Shown in pieces: positions 1 through 10,302 of a stretch of DNA of 64,000 nt. Each line of letters begins with the position of its first letter. Position 1 is the stretch's first letter. This DNA comes from Guillardia theta CCMP2712 (Eukaryota; Cryptophyceae; Pyrenomonadales; Geminigeraceae): positions 555,220 through 619,219 of the forward strand of contig NW_005434665.1 in NCBI RefSeq assembly GCF_000315625.1. Direction: 5' to 3'. The notes beneath the pieces are model-generated. The model saw only the letters and a list, made by a program, of their open reading frames with translations, was not told where the DNA came from and ran no database searches. The translations under genes were made by a program, and so were the position numbers.

Positions 1-174
1 TGCGTGAATGATGAGTGTAAGGAGATGGCGGGTGAGATCATGGAAAAGCTGCTTGAGGGGCATCTTGCTGTCTGGATGAGCCAGCACCCGAGGCTCGGAG
101 GTCAATCCCCCCTCCACCTCCTTGACGAATTCGTGACGGGTATCATCCTTGATCATGCTTTCGAGCACCACTAG
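1..174 (+). CDS. 3' end of an unidentified protein-coding gene
   Basis: Frame 1 is open from the window edge to a TAG at 172-174 and gives 57 residues with mixed, coding-like composition (CVNDECKEMAGEIMEKLLEG at the start, VTGIILDHAFEHH at the end). The exon or gene begins outside the window, so neither start nor function can be judged. No domain is recognised. Codon choice (ctt, gag, atc, ctc) resembles the neighbouring E2F gene. It could be a chance reading frame, but the length up to the edge without a stop and the charged helical pattern argue for a real C-terminus. Confidence 0.45.
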   Translation, partial: CVNDECKEMAGEIMEKLLEGHLAVWMSQHPRLGGQSPLHLLDEFVTGIILDHAFEHH

Positions 175-417
175 GGAGCTGAGACATGTCTGATTTCTAC
201 TCGATTTATCTGTTATTTGACTACCTTATTAAAGACTTTAACTGCACAGGCTGCGTAGAAACTCGTGGCAGCATTTCAGGCGACCGTTCAAGACTTCTTG
301 ACACAAGGCTTTAGAGTTCTACGTGACTAGATGTCACAAAAAAAACCGTCAGTGATGGTTTCCAGGCTGAACCACTTATATCGAGTTACGATCATCGGAT
401 GGCACTCCTGGCCCGAA

Positions 418-655
418 AACCGTGATGACTGCCCCGGCGGCCGGGCCTCGTCGCCCGCCGCCGGCGGCCCGGGGCCCCGCCCGCGCGGCCCCCCGGCCCC
501 CCGGCGGTTGAGTCCGATCGGGCGGCGGCCGCGTGCCGGCGGTCGGGGCCATCGGGCGGCGGCCGCGTGCCGGCGGTCGGGGCCCGGTGACCGGTCGGAG
601 TGAGAGTCTCGGCGCCCGCCGCCGGCCGCCCGGCCGGCCGCCCGGGGTCACAATC
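418..655. repeat. GC-rich island with a 34-bp direct repeat
   Basis: A sharply bounded block of nearly pure G+C lies between AT-rich flanks. It holds two adjacent identical 34-bp copies (517-550 and 551-584, beginning atcgggcggcggccgcg). Reading frames here are open only because stops need A/T. It belongs to a class of GC islands that recurs along the window. Confidence 0.7.
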
Positions 656-1537
656 ATTTTAATACTGTTCTGAAACGGGTATGTAACTGTAATGAGAACT
701 CAGAGGCGTGTTAACGTCAATATTCGAATTCGAATTCTCGCGGGAGGTTTAGAGGTTCAAATTTACGGGTGGGCGGGAGAAATTGGGTTGAAAGCTAGTC
801 AAAATTTGAACTTTACCAGAGGAAATTCCAAATAGAAAGCTCAAAAATTCATTGATAACACCAAAAATCCGTCTGGCATTTCAAACTCTCCCCTGGGATC
901 CTGTGCGCACGGCGCGTGAACAGTTCTATTATTGTTTCTGAATTACCCGTCAAAATCAGGCTAAATTTTGAATTATTTCCTGGGTAGGGTATTTAAAAAA
1001 AATCAAGTTTTTCCTTTCGTTGATCGTATACCGCGCCAACGGAGCCCGCCCATTCGAAATTTCGTTTCGCGCCTGCTGCGATCCCTGCTATCCACCGCCT
1101 CCTACGCCTCCTCCTCCCCTACCTCCGAACCCCTTGCTCTCTCCTCTCTCCTCTCTCTCATTCCCCTTCCTTGACCTTCTGCTAGCCTCCCTCCTTTTGT
1201 CCCCCTGCTCCTGCTCCTGCTTCCACTTATTGGCAACCACCGCCTCCGTTTTCGAACGCGAGATTTGAATTCTTGCTTGAGGCCTTGTCCTTGCCTCCAG
1301 AGACCTGCGTGCTTTGTCACATTCTCTGTATATTTCCACTCCTCCGGAAACCCTTCCGCCTTCACTGTCATTCGGCTCTTCCCAGTTGCATGGAAAGAGC
1401 GCAACTCTAATTTTTTCGACAACCAGTCTTGATGAGCGCGTAAGTTTTCATTTCAGACCTCTGCCTTCTTGACGATGCCCTGCAGAGTTCGTTCCTTTTG
1501 TGAAGAGAAGCATTTCCCCCAGAGCAGGATTTCTTCC
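656..1537. other. Gene-free stretch upstream of the E2F gene
   Basis: AT-rich DNA to about 1020, then a polypyrimidine-rich stretch (1085-1215) that is probably promoter or 5' UTR of the downstream gene. No exon with convincing composition was found. No perfect E2F site was seen. Confidence 0.4.
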
Positions 1538-3109
1538 ATGGTCAAGTCAGTGAGCATGGGGTTTGTTCCTGCAAGGCGGTAAGCAGGCTAATGGTCCCTT
1601 GAATTTTGATGTGATGTGTTTGCTTTCAGAACTTCCAGACACTATCCGTTCAACAACTTCGATGAATCTTCGTCTGAACCTCTCCGTGAAAACGAGTTCA
1701 GGTGTGAATGTGTTCATGATGACTTCGCGTTTCTGAAATTTTGTGCAGCATTGCTGCCAACGATGCCTGGAAAGGGATCGCAATGCTTGCACACTGCGCG
1801 CAGACCGTAGAGAACGAATCCTTGTCGAATGCAGACGAAGACTTGAACTCGCGCAGCTTCGATGCAAACTACAGTCGCAAGGACAAGTCTCTCGGCTTAC
1901 TTTGCGACAAGTTCCTTCAGGAGTATTCTTCAGCTTCTGAGGTACAACCCATGCACTTGCCTGGTCACGCAAACTAATTGAGATGCACAGATTTGTTTGG
2001 ACGTGGCAGCAAAGAAATTGGGAGTAGAGCGAAGAAGAATCTACGATATTGTTAACGTCCTTGAGAGCGTAGAGGTGGTCTCTAGGAAGGCAAAGAACTG
2101 CTACGCATGGTACGGAATTACGAGATTGCCGTACGCACTTCAGCGACAACACGCTATGGGCCCTCCGGACAATGAAAAGAGCGACGACGATGACAATACA
2201 GACAACAGCGATCCGGACAATGTAAGGGAAAACTCACAGGGCAGCTCCAATAATAACAATCGCCGGCCCTCGAGAAGGGAGAAGTCACTTGGGGTTCTAA
2301 GCCAGAAATTTGTCCGAATTTTCCTGCATGCACACAGGGGGGTCGTTTCGTTGGAATCTGCCGCAAGAAGACTGATGAACAAGGCCTCAATCGATGAGAA
2401 CAGATTGAAGACCAAGATTCGCAGACTCTACGACATAGCCAATATTCTGTGCAGCCTAAACCTCATCGAGAAGACGCAGATGCCTGATGGAAGCAGGAAG
2501 CCGGCTTTCAAGTGGAAATTTCAGTTCAACCAAATCCCAGAGCCTGCACAGATTCTGGTTCCTCAAGCTAACAAGAAGAGGAGCACAATGAGCTCGGAGG
2601 CAGAGATTGTTTCAAACAAGAAGGGAAAAGTCAAAGTGGAAGGAATGGAAATATCCGACATTCGGGCAAACATTGGTGAAGGCAGTCTCGATACCAAGAA
2701 TGACGCGACGAGAGTGCTCGAAGAGAGAACGACATCTTCCGCCTCCATGTCTGACGAGGCAGCTGTGGGTGTTAAGGAGCCTGGAAACCTCTCATCGTCC
2801 GCAAGCACCAGGGCGCCTTTGAGCTACAACGAGCTGCAGAAGGAGGTGATGAAGAAGATGTCAAACTCCAACGCCGTGGGCCTCTCGGCGATCATCGACG
2901 AGACGTTGGAGAGCATGGGGCTGGCAGGTCTGATCGACTCACCACGGAACATGCAGCAGTGCATGCAAGCTTACTTTGCCAAGATGTCAGGAATGCCCAA
3001 CTGGACTGCAGATGAAAAGAAGGAGGGGATGGCGGTAGAGAGGGAGGGGCCGAGCACGTTCGAGACTTCGGACAGCTCGGAGAACGATAGCAGGCCGTCT
3101 AGGATGTAG
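1538..3109 (+). CDS. Atypical E2F transcription factor with two DNA-binding domains (E2F7/E2F8/DEL type)
   Basis: Transcription factor expected to repress S-phase genes without a DP partner. Exons 1538-1578, 1630-1701, 1749-1941 and 1991-3109 join in phase to 474 residues. The first winged-helix domain runs from [14 protein letters not shown] across the last intron to [16 protein letters not shown]. The second runs from [10 protein letters not shown] to [18 protein letters not shown]. Both hold the RRxYDI DNA-contact motif typical of E2F. No DP-dimerisation leucine zipper or Rb-binding motif follows, and the C-terminal third is a low-complexity acidic/serine-rich tail. Two tandem DNA-binding domains in one chain are the family mark of the atypical E2Fs. 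The first exon ([13 protein letters not shown]) was chosen because its donor phase fits; an internal ATG at 1616 is an alternative start. Confidence 0.88.
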
Positions 3110-3259
3110 AGACCTCCAACGTAGCGCACAACTGTATGCTGTTCGATGATCAGCAATCTAGCTAAAGTAGTGTTTCTATCTTTCATTTATTAGATAAACC
3201 TAAATGAAAATCTGCTTCTTCGCTTTCAAAATAGTCGATCTTGGGAGCCGGAGAAGGTA

Positions 3260-4216
3260 TCACTCACTGATTCTGCAGAACCGAACCAGATCAGTGCGCA
3301 TGCATGCAGGTAAGAACAGGCAGGGATTACAATCACAAAACAAGTTGTACACTCACGGGCGATATGGCCCATCCTCACTCGCCGCAGGTTCTGAATTCTG
3401 ATTTGCCTTTGCTCCACGGAACAGGAAGAGCAGAGCACACTGCATCAAGCCTAGAACAAGACCGAGCGCATTGGGGATGAGGAGGAAGATATCGTTGATC
3501 GCTAGTCCATAAGTCGTCCACATGGTGCAGTTGACGACTTGCATGACGGCAAAGATGGGGTTAATGGATGCAGCGCTGAAGGCCAGACAGTCAGTGCACC
3601 GTAGCGAGAGAGTAGAAAGCAGCAGGCGACCTCTTTGTCTGGATGACTTTGGCAGCTGATGAGAGCGGGGAGGCGAACAACGTCAGGCACAAGATATTCG
3701 CAGTGATTCCCAGCAGATCGTTGCGATGCTTCACATCCTCGAAGTAGCAAGCAGAATACCCCACTATCAGCCACAGGCTGATCACAGTCCCCATCATGAT
3801 CTCCAATCTCCTCCTGATGGTATCAGAGGCCGTGAGATAATATCCTGTTAAGACATAGAACATCCCAAGAAGAACTCCAAAGAAATTCCCCGCGAACACG
3901 TATGCGTTCTTTGTGGACGCAGCATAGATAATCCAGCCCACGGCATTGCCAAACAACATGACAAAAGGGTCGGGATTCGTTTCTCCAAGAGTCTTGTTCC
4001 TTCTGCATTTGAGAATAGCTGGCAGAGGGCCAAATCCCAGGCCTGTGCTAAGGATAACACCTAGAGCAGGTGCAACCACCTCGATGATAATGTTGGCACC
4101 CTGCAAACATGATTCGTTACCCATGAGTCGCTCTACCCATCCGCCATCTCCAGAGCAAAGTACCACACGTCATCTCACTAACTCACACAGAGACCATTAA
4201 TATCGCCCGAAGGCAT
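3260..4216 (-). CDS. SWEET/MtN3 family sugar transporter
   Basis: Seven-helix membrane uniporter for mono- or disaccharides. Exons (on the complement) 4187-4216, 3631-4100, 3357-3575 and 3260-3272 join in phase to 243 residues, the usual family length. The first MtN3 repeat includes VVAPALGVILSTGLGFGPLP and FGNAVGWIIY; the second includes VISLWLIVGYSACY, a junction reading VIQTKSAASINPI, and CTMWTTYGLAINDIFLLIPN, all typical of the family. The protein starts MPSGDINGLC; the last tiny exon (four codons) is inferred only from a good donor GTGAGT and acceptor, and the alternative is a stop at 3353. The gene is divergent from the plastid-protein gene at 4966 and shares a G/C-tract intergenic region with it. 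Confidence 0.85.
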
Positions 4217-4439
4217 GAGCAGTTGCAAACAATCCTCTTTTTCGTCCCGCTCTCGATCTTCAGTGTCTCAGTTGCCTTTTCCCAGCTGCGTACTTCGCCA
4301 CTTCGCCGCTGCGCTCTCCATGCAGTCTTCCCGCTTCACACCCATCTCATCATGTCTATCATCATTCTCTGTTGATGCCTCCTCTAGTGGCTTCTCTCAC
4401 TCCCTCCTCGCCCGGCCTCCTCCTCCTCCCTTCTTACCT

Positions 4440-4945
4440 TATCCGCCATTATGCCCTACCGCCCGGTTATGGATTATTATAAATTCATACAAAAATGGTA
4501 ACTTTATATATAACCATGGTTAGGTAGCAGGCCTAGCTCCGCTAGTGTAAGGTCGCATCCTTCTGAAACCCTACCCCATGATCTGGATGACCCCTGGATG
4601 AGAGGTACCATTTGAACCCTACTTTTCTCTATGAAGTACCCACCATGATGTATACCCCTACCCTACCTCCATCAAGTACATCCCTTGTAGAGGCCTCCGG
4701 TCGCAAGGATTCGTGTTCTAACGGAATGGTAACGTTTGTGTATTTTGATGGGTGGGGTAGGAGCATTTTGAAGTAAATGGGGGTGGTGTGTCTCCGACAC
4801 GGGTAGAGGTAATATTTGTGGGAGGGTACTAAGATATTTCCTTCGAGGTTTCTATAAAATATTTAGAGAGGTGGGGTATAGATCATAGGGTAGGGGTGGG
4901 GTGGAACACCTTGGTCACTGTAGGTGGTGGAAGGTGGGTCAGGAG
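4440..4945. promoter_or_regulatory. Bidirectional G/C-tract promoter island
   Basis: Between two divergent genes. The SWEET-proximal half is C-rich on the plus strand (ctaccccatg, acccctaccctacc), the half near the plus-strand gene is G-rich (ggtggggtaggag, agggtaggggtgggg). A TATA-like word tataaaat lies at 4853-4860. Inference: a shared promoter. Confidence 0.5.
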
Positions 4946-4965
4946 GTCAGGGGTGGAAGAGTCGC

Positions 4966-5757
4966 ATGAAAATGCGGGCAGCTTTTGTGCGAATGATTGT
5001 GGCAGTTCTTATCGTCATGATGGCAGTCGAAAGCTTTGCTTTGTCATCAGATGATGAGCTTGCTCGTAAAAAAGAGGGAAAGATGCAGAGAAAGGATGCA
5101 CCTCGTTTTGAGATTGCACGAGACCTCATCACCCTGATTGGAATATACGAGATGATCTCGCTTTCATGGCTGTAAGTCTTTCCTTCACGAACTGTGAACC
5201 TTGGTTTCTGATGGTGATGGTGTCAGTGTATCGACTTGGATGGCGGCTTGGATATTTCAGCCCTCCAGACTTGGGCTCGTCCAACCCTTTCTTCAGCTGA
5301 TAGGAGAACCAATCGAGTCCAGCGATTTCAGATCCACCCAGCCGACGAGATTGGTTGACAGGCTCAGGAGCCACTTCGATAATTTGGAAAACAGAGCTGA
5401 ACATGCTCTCTCAATCTTTTCTAGATGTCTACCTCTTGATTTGAGGCATCTTGGCACCTCATATGCTGAGGGAGCAATTTTCCGGATTTGTGCCAAGCCC
5501 GTTGTGGTAAGTACTTTCTGCCTTCCTTCAAAGTCAGACGACTTTCAAGTGTATGCCGTAAACAAGTGCAACATATCAAGAAAATTGCACATTCCTTCTC
5601 TCATCATACTTCTTTCTACTTCATATTTCTATCATATTTCTTTCTATCATACTTCTCTGCGTCCTTGTCACTTTTGTTGAAACAGTTGCCTCTCAAAATA
5701 TATTTCTCGCTGAAGGCCTTGAGGGAGATGAAAAAGAACAATCAGCCGTCCAAATGA
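4966..5757 (+). CDS. Putative plastid-targeted membrane protein of unknown function
   Basis: Exons 4966-5171, 5227-5506 and 5686-5757 join in phase to 185 residues. The N-terminus is a classic signal peptide (RMIVAVLIVMMAVESFALSS) in which Phe follows a likely cleavage site, then a basic stretch. This resembles the bipartite presequences that carry proteins across four plastid membranes. The mature part has a hydrophobic segment around LITLIGIYEMISLSWLVSTW, and a C-terminal segment (SYAEGAIFRICAKPVVLPLK) rich in small and hydrophobic residues. That C-terminal pattern faintly recalls the DUF1279/FAM210 type of small membrane protein, but I would not name it on this basis. It is divergent from the SWEET gene, with a G-tract island directly upstream. 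Confidence 0.65.
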
Positions 5758-6077
5758 AAATAGCATCTCAAGATCTAATATTGTATATAGTATAGATGAA
5801 CAATTCGAACTCCTACATCCATCAAGCATTCCTGAAGTTTGTTCTTAAGTAAACTGACTACTTTGTAAGATCTTGACCTGGACGGGCGGGGGGGGGGGAG
5901 GGGCTTGTTGTTGAATGGGAAATTTTTTTGTTAAAATGAGTGCAACAGAAATCTGGTTTTGTGAGCAGTGCGATGGATTGCAAGCAGTAGTGCTCGTGAT
6001 AACTTCCAAATAGTGTGAAAAGATCATTCAAAACAAATATTCATGCAAAAGTATTCCCCCAAAAACAAACCCGAATT

Positions 6078-7035
6078 TTACAATCCAGCAGTGCTTACGA
6101 TGATTGGCGCAAGCTGATCGAAGCTGATACCATCTTGCTTGAACTTGACAGAGGCCTCATTAAATTCATTGACTGGAATCTGTACATCGCTCCCCTTCGC
6201 GACCCATTTCTTCTCTTCGAGCAGCTGATCAAGCTGAGCACCCTTCAGGTTGATCAAGATTTCGAGCTCATCTCTTGCGATCACTTGATAGGTTGCCTGG
6301 CCCCAATGTTAGCATCAATTCTACAAAAGTCCAAAAGTATTCACCGAGATCACTCCAACAATATATTGCCTGATAGCTTCATGGAATCCGGGAATACCAT
6401 TCGCGACACTCGCATTTTTCTCATCAGCCATGTCAGCCCAGTACTCCTTGAACTGGCAAGTTTCGAGCTTATCAGACAGCTGCTTCAGCACCTCGATCTT
6501 CTGTTCCTTGACCGCACCAGGGACCAGATACATGCACAGCATGAAATCAGTTGCTGGCATCTGCATCAGTGCTTTGACAAGAATCTGTAAACCATGCACA
6601 AAAGATGAATGTGTCAGTACGCCAGTTGATTGGAGTAGCAGGATTTGCATAAAGATTATTTCTGTTGTGATAAGGATACCTTGCAGACAACTTCTGAGTT
6701 CGCGGTTGCAGGATTATACTGATAAAAGCGCAAAAGCGCAAGATTTGCATCCAGATCTGTATAACCTCCTTTAATCTGCAACATTGCGAAGTCAAGAGAT
6801 GCCTTTGGGTTCAAACGAGCTTTCGGTCCATCCCCATGTGTTCCAACACACCAGTGAAACCGAAATGGCACAAAGACGGGAGAAGTTCACAAGGCGACGG
6901 ATGGGTGAACAAGAAGAAGATGGCGAGACGTGAAGAACCGACATCTACCTGCTCGTCGACGTATGCTTCAAGCTGTGGTGTGATCGACGGATCAAAGCGC
7001 CTCTCGCTCAGCAGCCGCTGGACTTCCTCTTGCAT
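6078..7035 (-). CDS. EIF3K: Eukaryotic translation initiation factor 3 subunit K (eIF3k)
   Basis: Small PCI-type subunit of the eIF3 complex, which assembles the 43S preinitiation complex in the cytosol. Exons on the complement (6949-7035, 6680-6775, 6345-6584, 6078-6296) join in phase 0 to 213 residues; animal eIF3k is close to 218. Recognisable stretches are EEVQRLLSERRFDPS, YTDLDANLALLRFYQYNP, LVKALMQMPATDFMLCMYLV and LETCQFKEYWADM, followed by a C-terminal winged-helix half ending LAPIIVSTAGL. The start ATG is the only one in frame before the first exon, and the family normally begins near this motif. A G/C-tract island lies just upstream. Confidence 0.92.
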
Positions 7036-7055
7036 GGCGCGTGCGTGGCTGCTAG

Positions 7056-7265
7056 CTTACCCCACCCCCGTTGTCCCCTAACAAATCACCGGTACCTTAT
7101 AGTCCACCCACCCCAGAATAGGAATGCTGAGAGTATCATTCGGAGAGGGTAGAGCTATATGCAGTGAATGGAAGGGGTGGGGTACTTTTTATAGGGTCAC
7201 TAGAAGGACAACAACTATATGATGGGGGGGTAGAAGATATTCAGGGTGGGGTATGAATGTGGAAG
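7056..7265. promoter_or_regulatory. G/C-tract island upstream of eIF3k
   Basis: Plus strand is C-rich at 7059-7120 (ttaccccacccccg, ccacccacccc) and then switches to G-rich at 7180-7262 (ggggtggggtac, ggtggggtatg). Same island class as elsewhere, located at the 5' side of the minus-strand eIF3k gene. Confidence 0.45.
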
Positions 7266-7321
7266 GGTCCGATACACCAAATGTGGTCATGACGCGACGG
7301 GAAAAATTGTAACCCGACGAC

Positions 7322-7508
7322 GAGAGAGGAGAGGAGAGGAGAGGAGAGGAGAGGAGAGGAGACGAGAGGAGACGAGACGAGACGAGAGGAGACGAGAGGA
7401 GACGAGAGGAGACGAGAGGAGACGAGACGAGACGAGAGGAGACGAGAGGAGACGAGAGGAGACGAGACGAGACGAGACGAGACGAGACGAGACGAGACGA
7501 GACGAGAC
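7322..7508. repeat. Pentanucleotide satellite (GAGAG/GAGAC units)
   Basis: About 37 tandem 5-mers, first mostly gagga, then alternating gacga and gagga blocks. Near-perfect periodicity; open frames across it code only Arg/Glu or Ser/Leu/Val runs and are not genes. Confidence 0.9.
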
Positions 7509-8026
7509 TTGTCGGAGAGGAAAGGAGGAGGGGAAAGAACAAGACCAGGAGTTGCAACTGGGAATCAATTAGACCAGCAAAACATCCAAAGTTTTTGAAA
7601 GGAACAAAGAAAATGAAAAGAAACCAAATTGTAAAATGATTACGATAGGAATGAAGAAAGAGAAGGTCAATTTTGCTAGCTGACTAGAATTATGTGGAAC
7701 ACAAACGAAAAGATTAGGAGAAATGATCAAAAATGCGACAAGAAATGATCTTGATTTTTGGTACTGGGTTGATGATGTTGTGAAACGATTGAACCAGTAT
7801 CTAAGATGTCGGTGTATCGTCTTGATTTTATGCCGAAAACAAGGGTTATGTTACCGTCGTCTTGTTTTGAAAAGATTATCATGTCTTGAAAAAGTTACAT
7901 CACTAAATTTGGGGATCAGGTTGTTTGGGGTTAGCGTTTGCAGTGAATCTCCTTTACGCTTGGATCTTTTGGCGAGGCTCCATCTTCACCTCTGATTACT
8001 GCCTAGTTCTTCCGGTCTGAACGAAT
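7509..8026. other. Gene-free spacer before BLOC1S1
   Basis: AT-rich spacer after the satellite. Open frames here have poor composition and no splice partners. It presumably includes the BLOC1S1 promoter and 5' UTR. Confidence 0.35.
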
Positions 8027-8468
8027 ATGCTCTCCTCCCTTGTGAAAGAAAATGCTGAAAAGCAAGCGAAAATCAGAGAAATGAATGACAACAATAGAAA
8101 GGAGGCACTTGCAGCTACAGAGACTGTCACGAACTTGATGACAGATTCGGTTCAGTCAAGCATGTTGGAAGTCTTTGCAGCTCAGAAGAAGTTGGAGAAG
8201 GAGGTGAAAGGATTGCAGAGCAACACCCATCACTTTTCCCGGCAAACTCACCAGTGGTATGATATGATCACGGAATTCAATGGGGGTCTCAAGGTGAGTT
8301 TGATTCTCTACTTCCTTGTTCTGGTCCGCAAACCAAGTTATGTCTGACGTCAGTTTGGTTCTAATGTCTCAGGATGTCGGGGACTTTCAGAATTGGGCCA
8401 AAACCGTCGAATGGGACATGAAGCACATTGCGAGCGCGCTGGATTATGTCTCAAAAACAGAGAGCTGA
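8027..8468 (+). CDS. BLOC1S1: BLOC-1 subunit 1 (GCN5L1-like)
   Basis: Small coiled-coil protein of the BLOC-1/BORC complexes that act in endosome-lysosome trafficking. Exons 8027-8293 and 8373-8468 join in phase 0 to 120 residues; the human protein is 125. The chain follows the family from end to end: MLSSLVKENAEKQAKIREMN, then EALAATETVTNLMTDSVQ, LEKEVKGLQSNTHHFSRQT, QWYDMITEFNGGLK, and after the intron DVGDFQNWAKTVEWDMKHI and ALDYVSKTES. The start matches the conserved N-terminus exactly. The stop codon directly abuts the GC-rich island that follows, so the 3' UTR must be very short or lie inside the island. Confidence 0.93.
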
Positions 8469-9425
8469 CAACGGCCCGGGTGACACTTGAGCTGATCGGA
8501 GTCCCGGATCCACTGACTTTCAGAGATAATCAAGTTGAGCCGTTGTGCCTGTCACAGTGCGGCCTCCGAGGCTGAGCCTGTATTAAACTGGATGATCACG
8601 GGTGACGCCCGGTGCTCAGTGTGACGATCGAGCGACTCTGAATCATTGAATAACACTGCAGTCTGGTCACAGGGCCATCATCGGGCCCGCCGGCGGGGGC
8701 GGGCCGCGGCTGGCTCGCTGGCTGGCACGCTGCCTCGCCTCGCCCGGCCTGGCGGCGGGATCCGATCCGATCCCGGCGGTAGGCTCCGACCCAATCACCG
8801 GGCCCGGGGTGCCTGCCACCGTCAGGCTGACTCGGCGGGAGTCCGAGCCTCGGAGGGGCCCTCGGTCCTCACTGAGCCCACTAGTAGACCGGCGGTACGG
8901 TCAGGCTGAGTAGGGCTGAGTCCGGCGGCGGACCGTGGACTCCCCGGCCGGACTCCTTGCCTTGAACTTCGGAATCCGATGATCCGTCAGTTTCTGAATC
9001 GGACTCCTGACTTCGGAAGCCGCAGTGCCCGGCGTTGCGCCGGGCCCGGAACTCCGAGTCGGAGGCGGCGGCTCGGCGGAACTTTCAAGGGCCAGTCCGA
9101 TCACCGGACCGCGCGGCCGGGCGCCGGGACTCGGACCGTGACCGCTGCCGCCGGGGCCGCCGCAACTTCCCGGTGACCCAGTGAACGCCGTCACGTGACT
9201 CCGCCGGCCGGCCGCGGCCGCCGCGACTGCATCATAGTAGCCACGCCGACGGTTAGGCCCCCGACCTGACCCGGGCCGGCCGAAGTTCCAAGCCTCAGTG
9301 AAGGCGGCGGGCCGGGCGCCGGCCCCGGAGTGCCAGTGCCAGTTGAGTCCCGGCGCGGCGTGCCCGGGCGCCGGCGCGGCCGCCCGGCCCACGGTCGTAC
9401 TCCGACACGGTCACAGAGTACCGGG
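8469..9425. repeat. Large GC-rich island (dispersed family)
   Basis: About 950 bp rising from moderate to extreme GC (cgggcccgccggcgggg, cggccgcggccgccgcg). It shares the 15-mer ggatgatcacgggtg and the word gagcctgtat with the island near 28.5 kb. Its long open frames have Arg/Gly/Pro composition expected of GC-rich noncoding DNA. Confidence 0.7.
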
Positions 9426-9544
9426 TAGTGAAGACCGTAAAGAAGACCGCGTACTGAAACAATATCCGATGAGCAAAAGGTGGAGGCACATAACCGATCA
9501 AACAACTGCCGGAAATACTTCGTGAAACTCAAGGGGTTGTATCA

Positions 9545-9662
9545 ACCTGCTGAATAGGAGGGGTAGTGAGGAGGGGGAGCTCGAGTATAGGTAGGGGTGG
9601 GAATATACGGTAGAGATCCGTGAGACTGGAATATCAATGAGGGGGTGGGGTAGGGTATCCCG
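9545..9662. promoter_or_regulatory. G-tract island upstream of the 61-residue gene
   Basis: Plus-strand G runs (ggaggggtag, taggtaggggtggg, gagggggtggggtagggta) ending 14 bp before a TATA box. Same class as the other promoter islands. Confidence 0.45.
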
Positions 9663-9675
9663 AAATAGAGCAGAG

Positions 9676-9683
9676 GTATATAG
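9676..9683 (+). promoter_or_regulatory. TATA box
   Basis: The word gtatatag sits about 35 bp upstream of a good splice donor (gaaag|gtgagc at 9716/9717), suggesting a short untranslated first exon for the gene at 9961. Confidence 0.45.
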
Positions 9684-9960
9684 AGCGAGACCCGAAGCTG
9701 ACGTACCATCAGAAAGGTGAGCGCCGATGCATGCCTTGTGAGGGAAGGGGGACGGAGAGTGTAAAAGGAGGGCTGTGTACTCTCCTTATGCTCTTAGATG
9801 CGGTCTGTATGTTACATGAGCAAGGGACAGAACGCGCAAATAGGAGGAGAGTGAACTGAGCGAGATCTTGGGAAGGGAAAATTTGAGCGCGTGTGCATGA
9901 GGGGGTTTACAGCAGATGGATCGAACATATTGAGATCGATCACTGATGTGTGCTTGGCAG

Positions 9961-10146
9961 ATGTTCCAGACCCTCTACGGACAGACCGCTGCTGCTCTCT
10001 ACGCCAAGGCCGCCGGCCAGAACGCCCAGGCCCGCCAGCTCTACAACGCCTCCGCTGACACCTACTACAAGGCCAACGATGCTGCTGCCTACGACGACTG
10101 GGTCCGCGCTCGCAACCACTGGGACTACTTCTACAACCGCTCGTAA
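9961..10146 (+). CDS. Small Tyr/Ala-rich protein, likely highly expressed, function unknown
   Basis: A 61-residue protein (MFQTLYGQTAAALYAKAAGQ at the start, WDYFYNRS at the end). The ATG directly follows a splice acceptor (cttggcag), and a donor at 9717 would make a 244-nt intron in the 5' UTR. Codons end almost only in C or G (gcc, aac, cgc, ctc, tac), as in the GAPDH gene, which points to very strong expression. About 15 percent of residues are Tyr; there is no signal peptide or membrane segment, and the Ala/Gln/Tyr pattern suggests amphipathic helices. A polyadenylation-like aataaa follows the stop within 20 bp. I do not recognise the family. An alternative in-frame GTG/ATG upstream lies inside the intron and is unlikely to be used. 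Confidence 0.72.
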   Translation: MFQTLYGQTAAALYAKAAGQNAQARQLYNASADTYYKANDAAAYDDWVRARNHWDYFYNRS

Positions 10147-10302
10147 ATCGTGAATCAATAAAGCAGTTGTATGTGTAAATTTTTCTCGTGTGATGTCGAT
10201 CTGAGGGTTGAGGGTATGTCAAAGTAAACATGTAGGTTCAACTCTTTGTTACAAGCCACACGGAGACAGTAGAGGCAATGAAAGTATTAACAGCGTATAA
10301 CC

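Noticed and set aside
4700-4940. Telomeric repeat remnant (TTAGGG-like words in G-tract islands)
   Set aside because: The G runs have irregular spacing and mixed TA/TG linkers, and they recur beside genes on both strands, so an interstitial telomere is not supported.
7246-7572. Long open frames of Arg/Glu or Ser/Leu across the 5-mer satellite
   Set aside because: Pure simple-sequence translation on both strands; no protein composition and no splice or start context.
8646-9392. Open frames on both strands in the GC-rich island (also at 331-657 and 28774-29389)
   Set aside because: Stops are rare in GC-rich DNA; Arg/Gly/Pro/Ala composition, no splice sites and no family resemblance.
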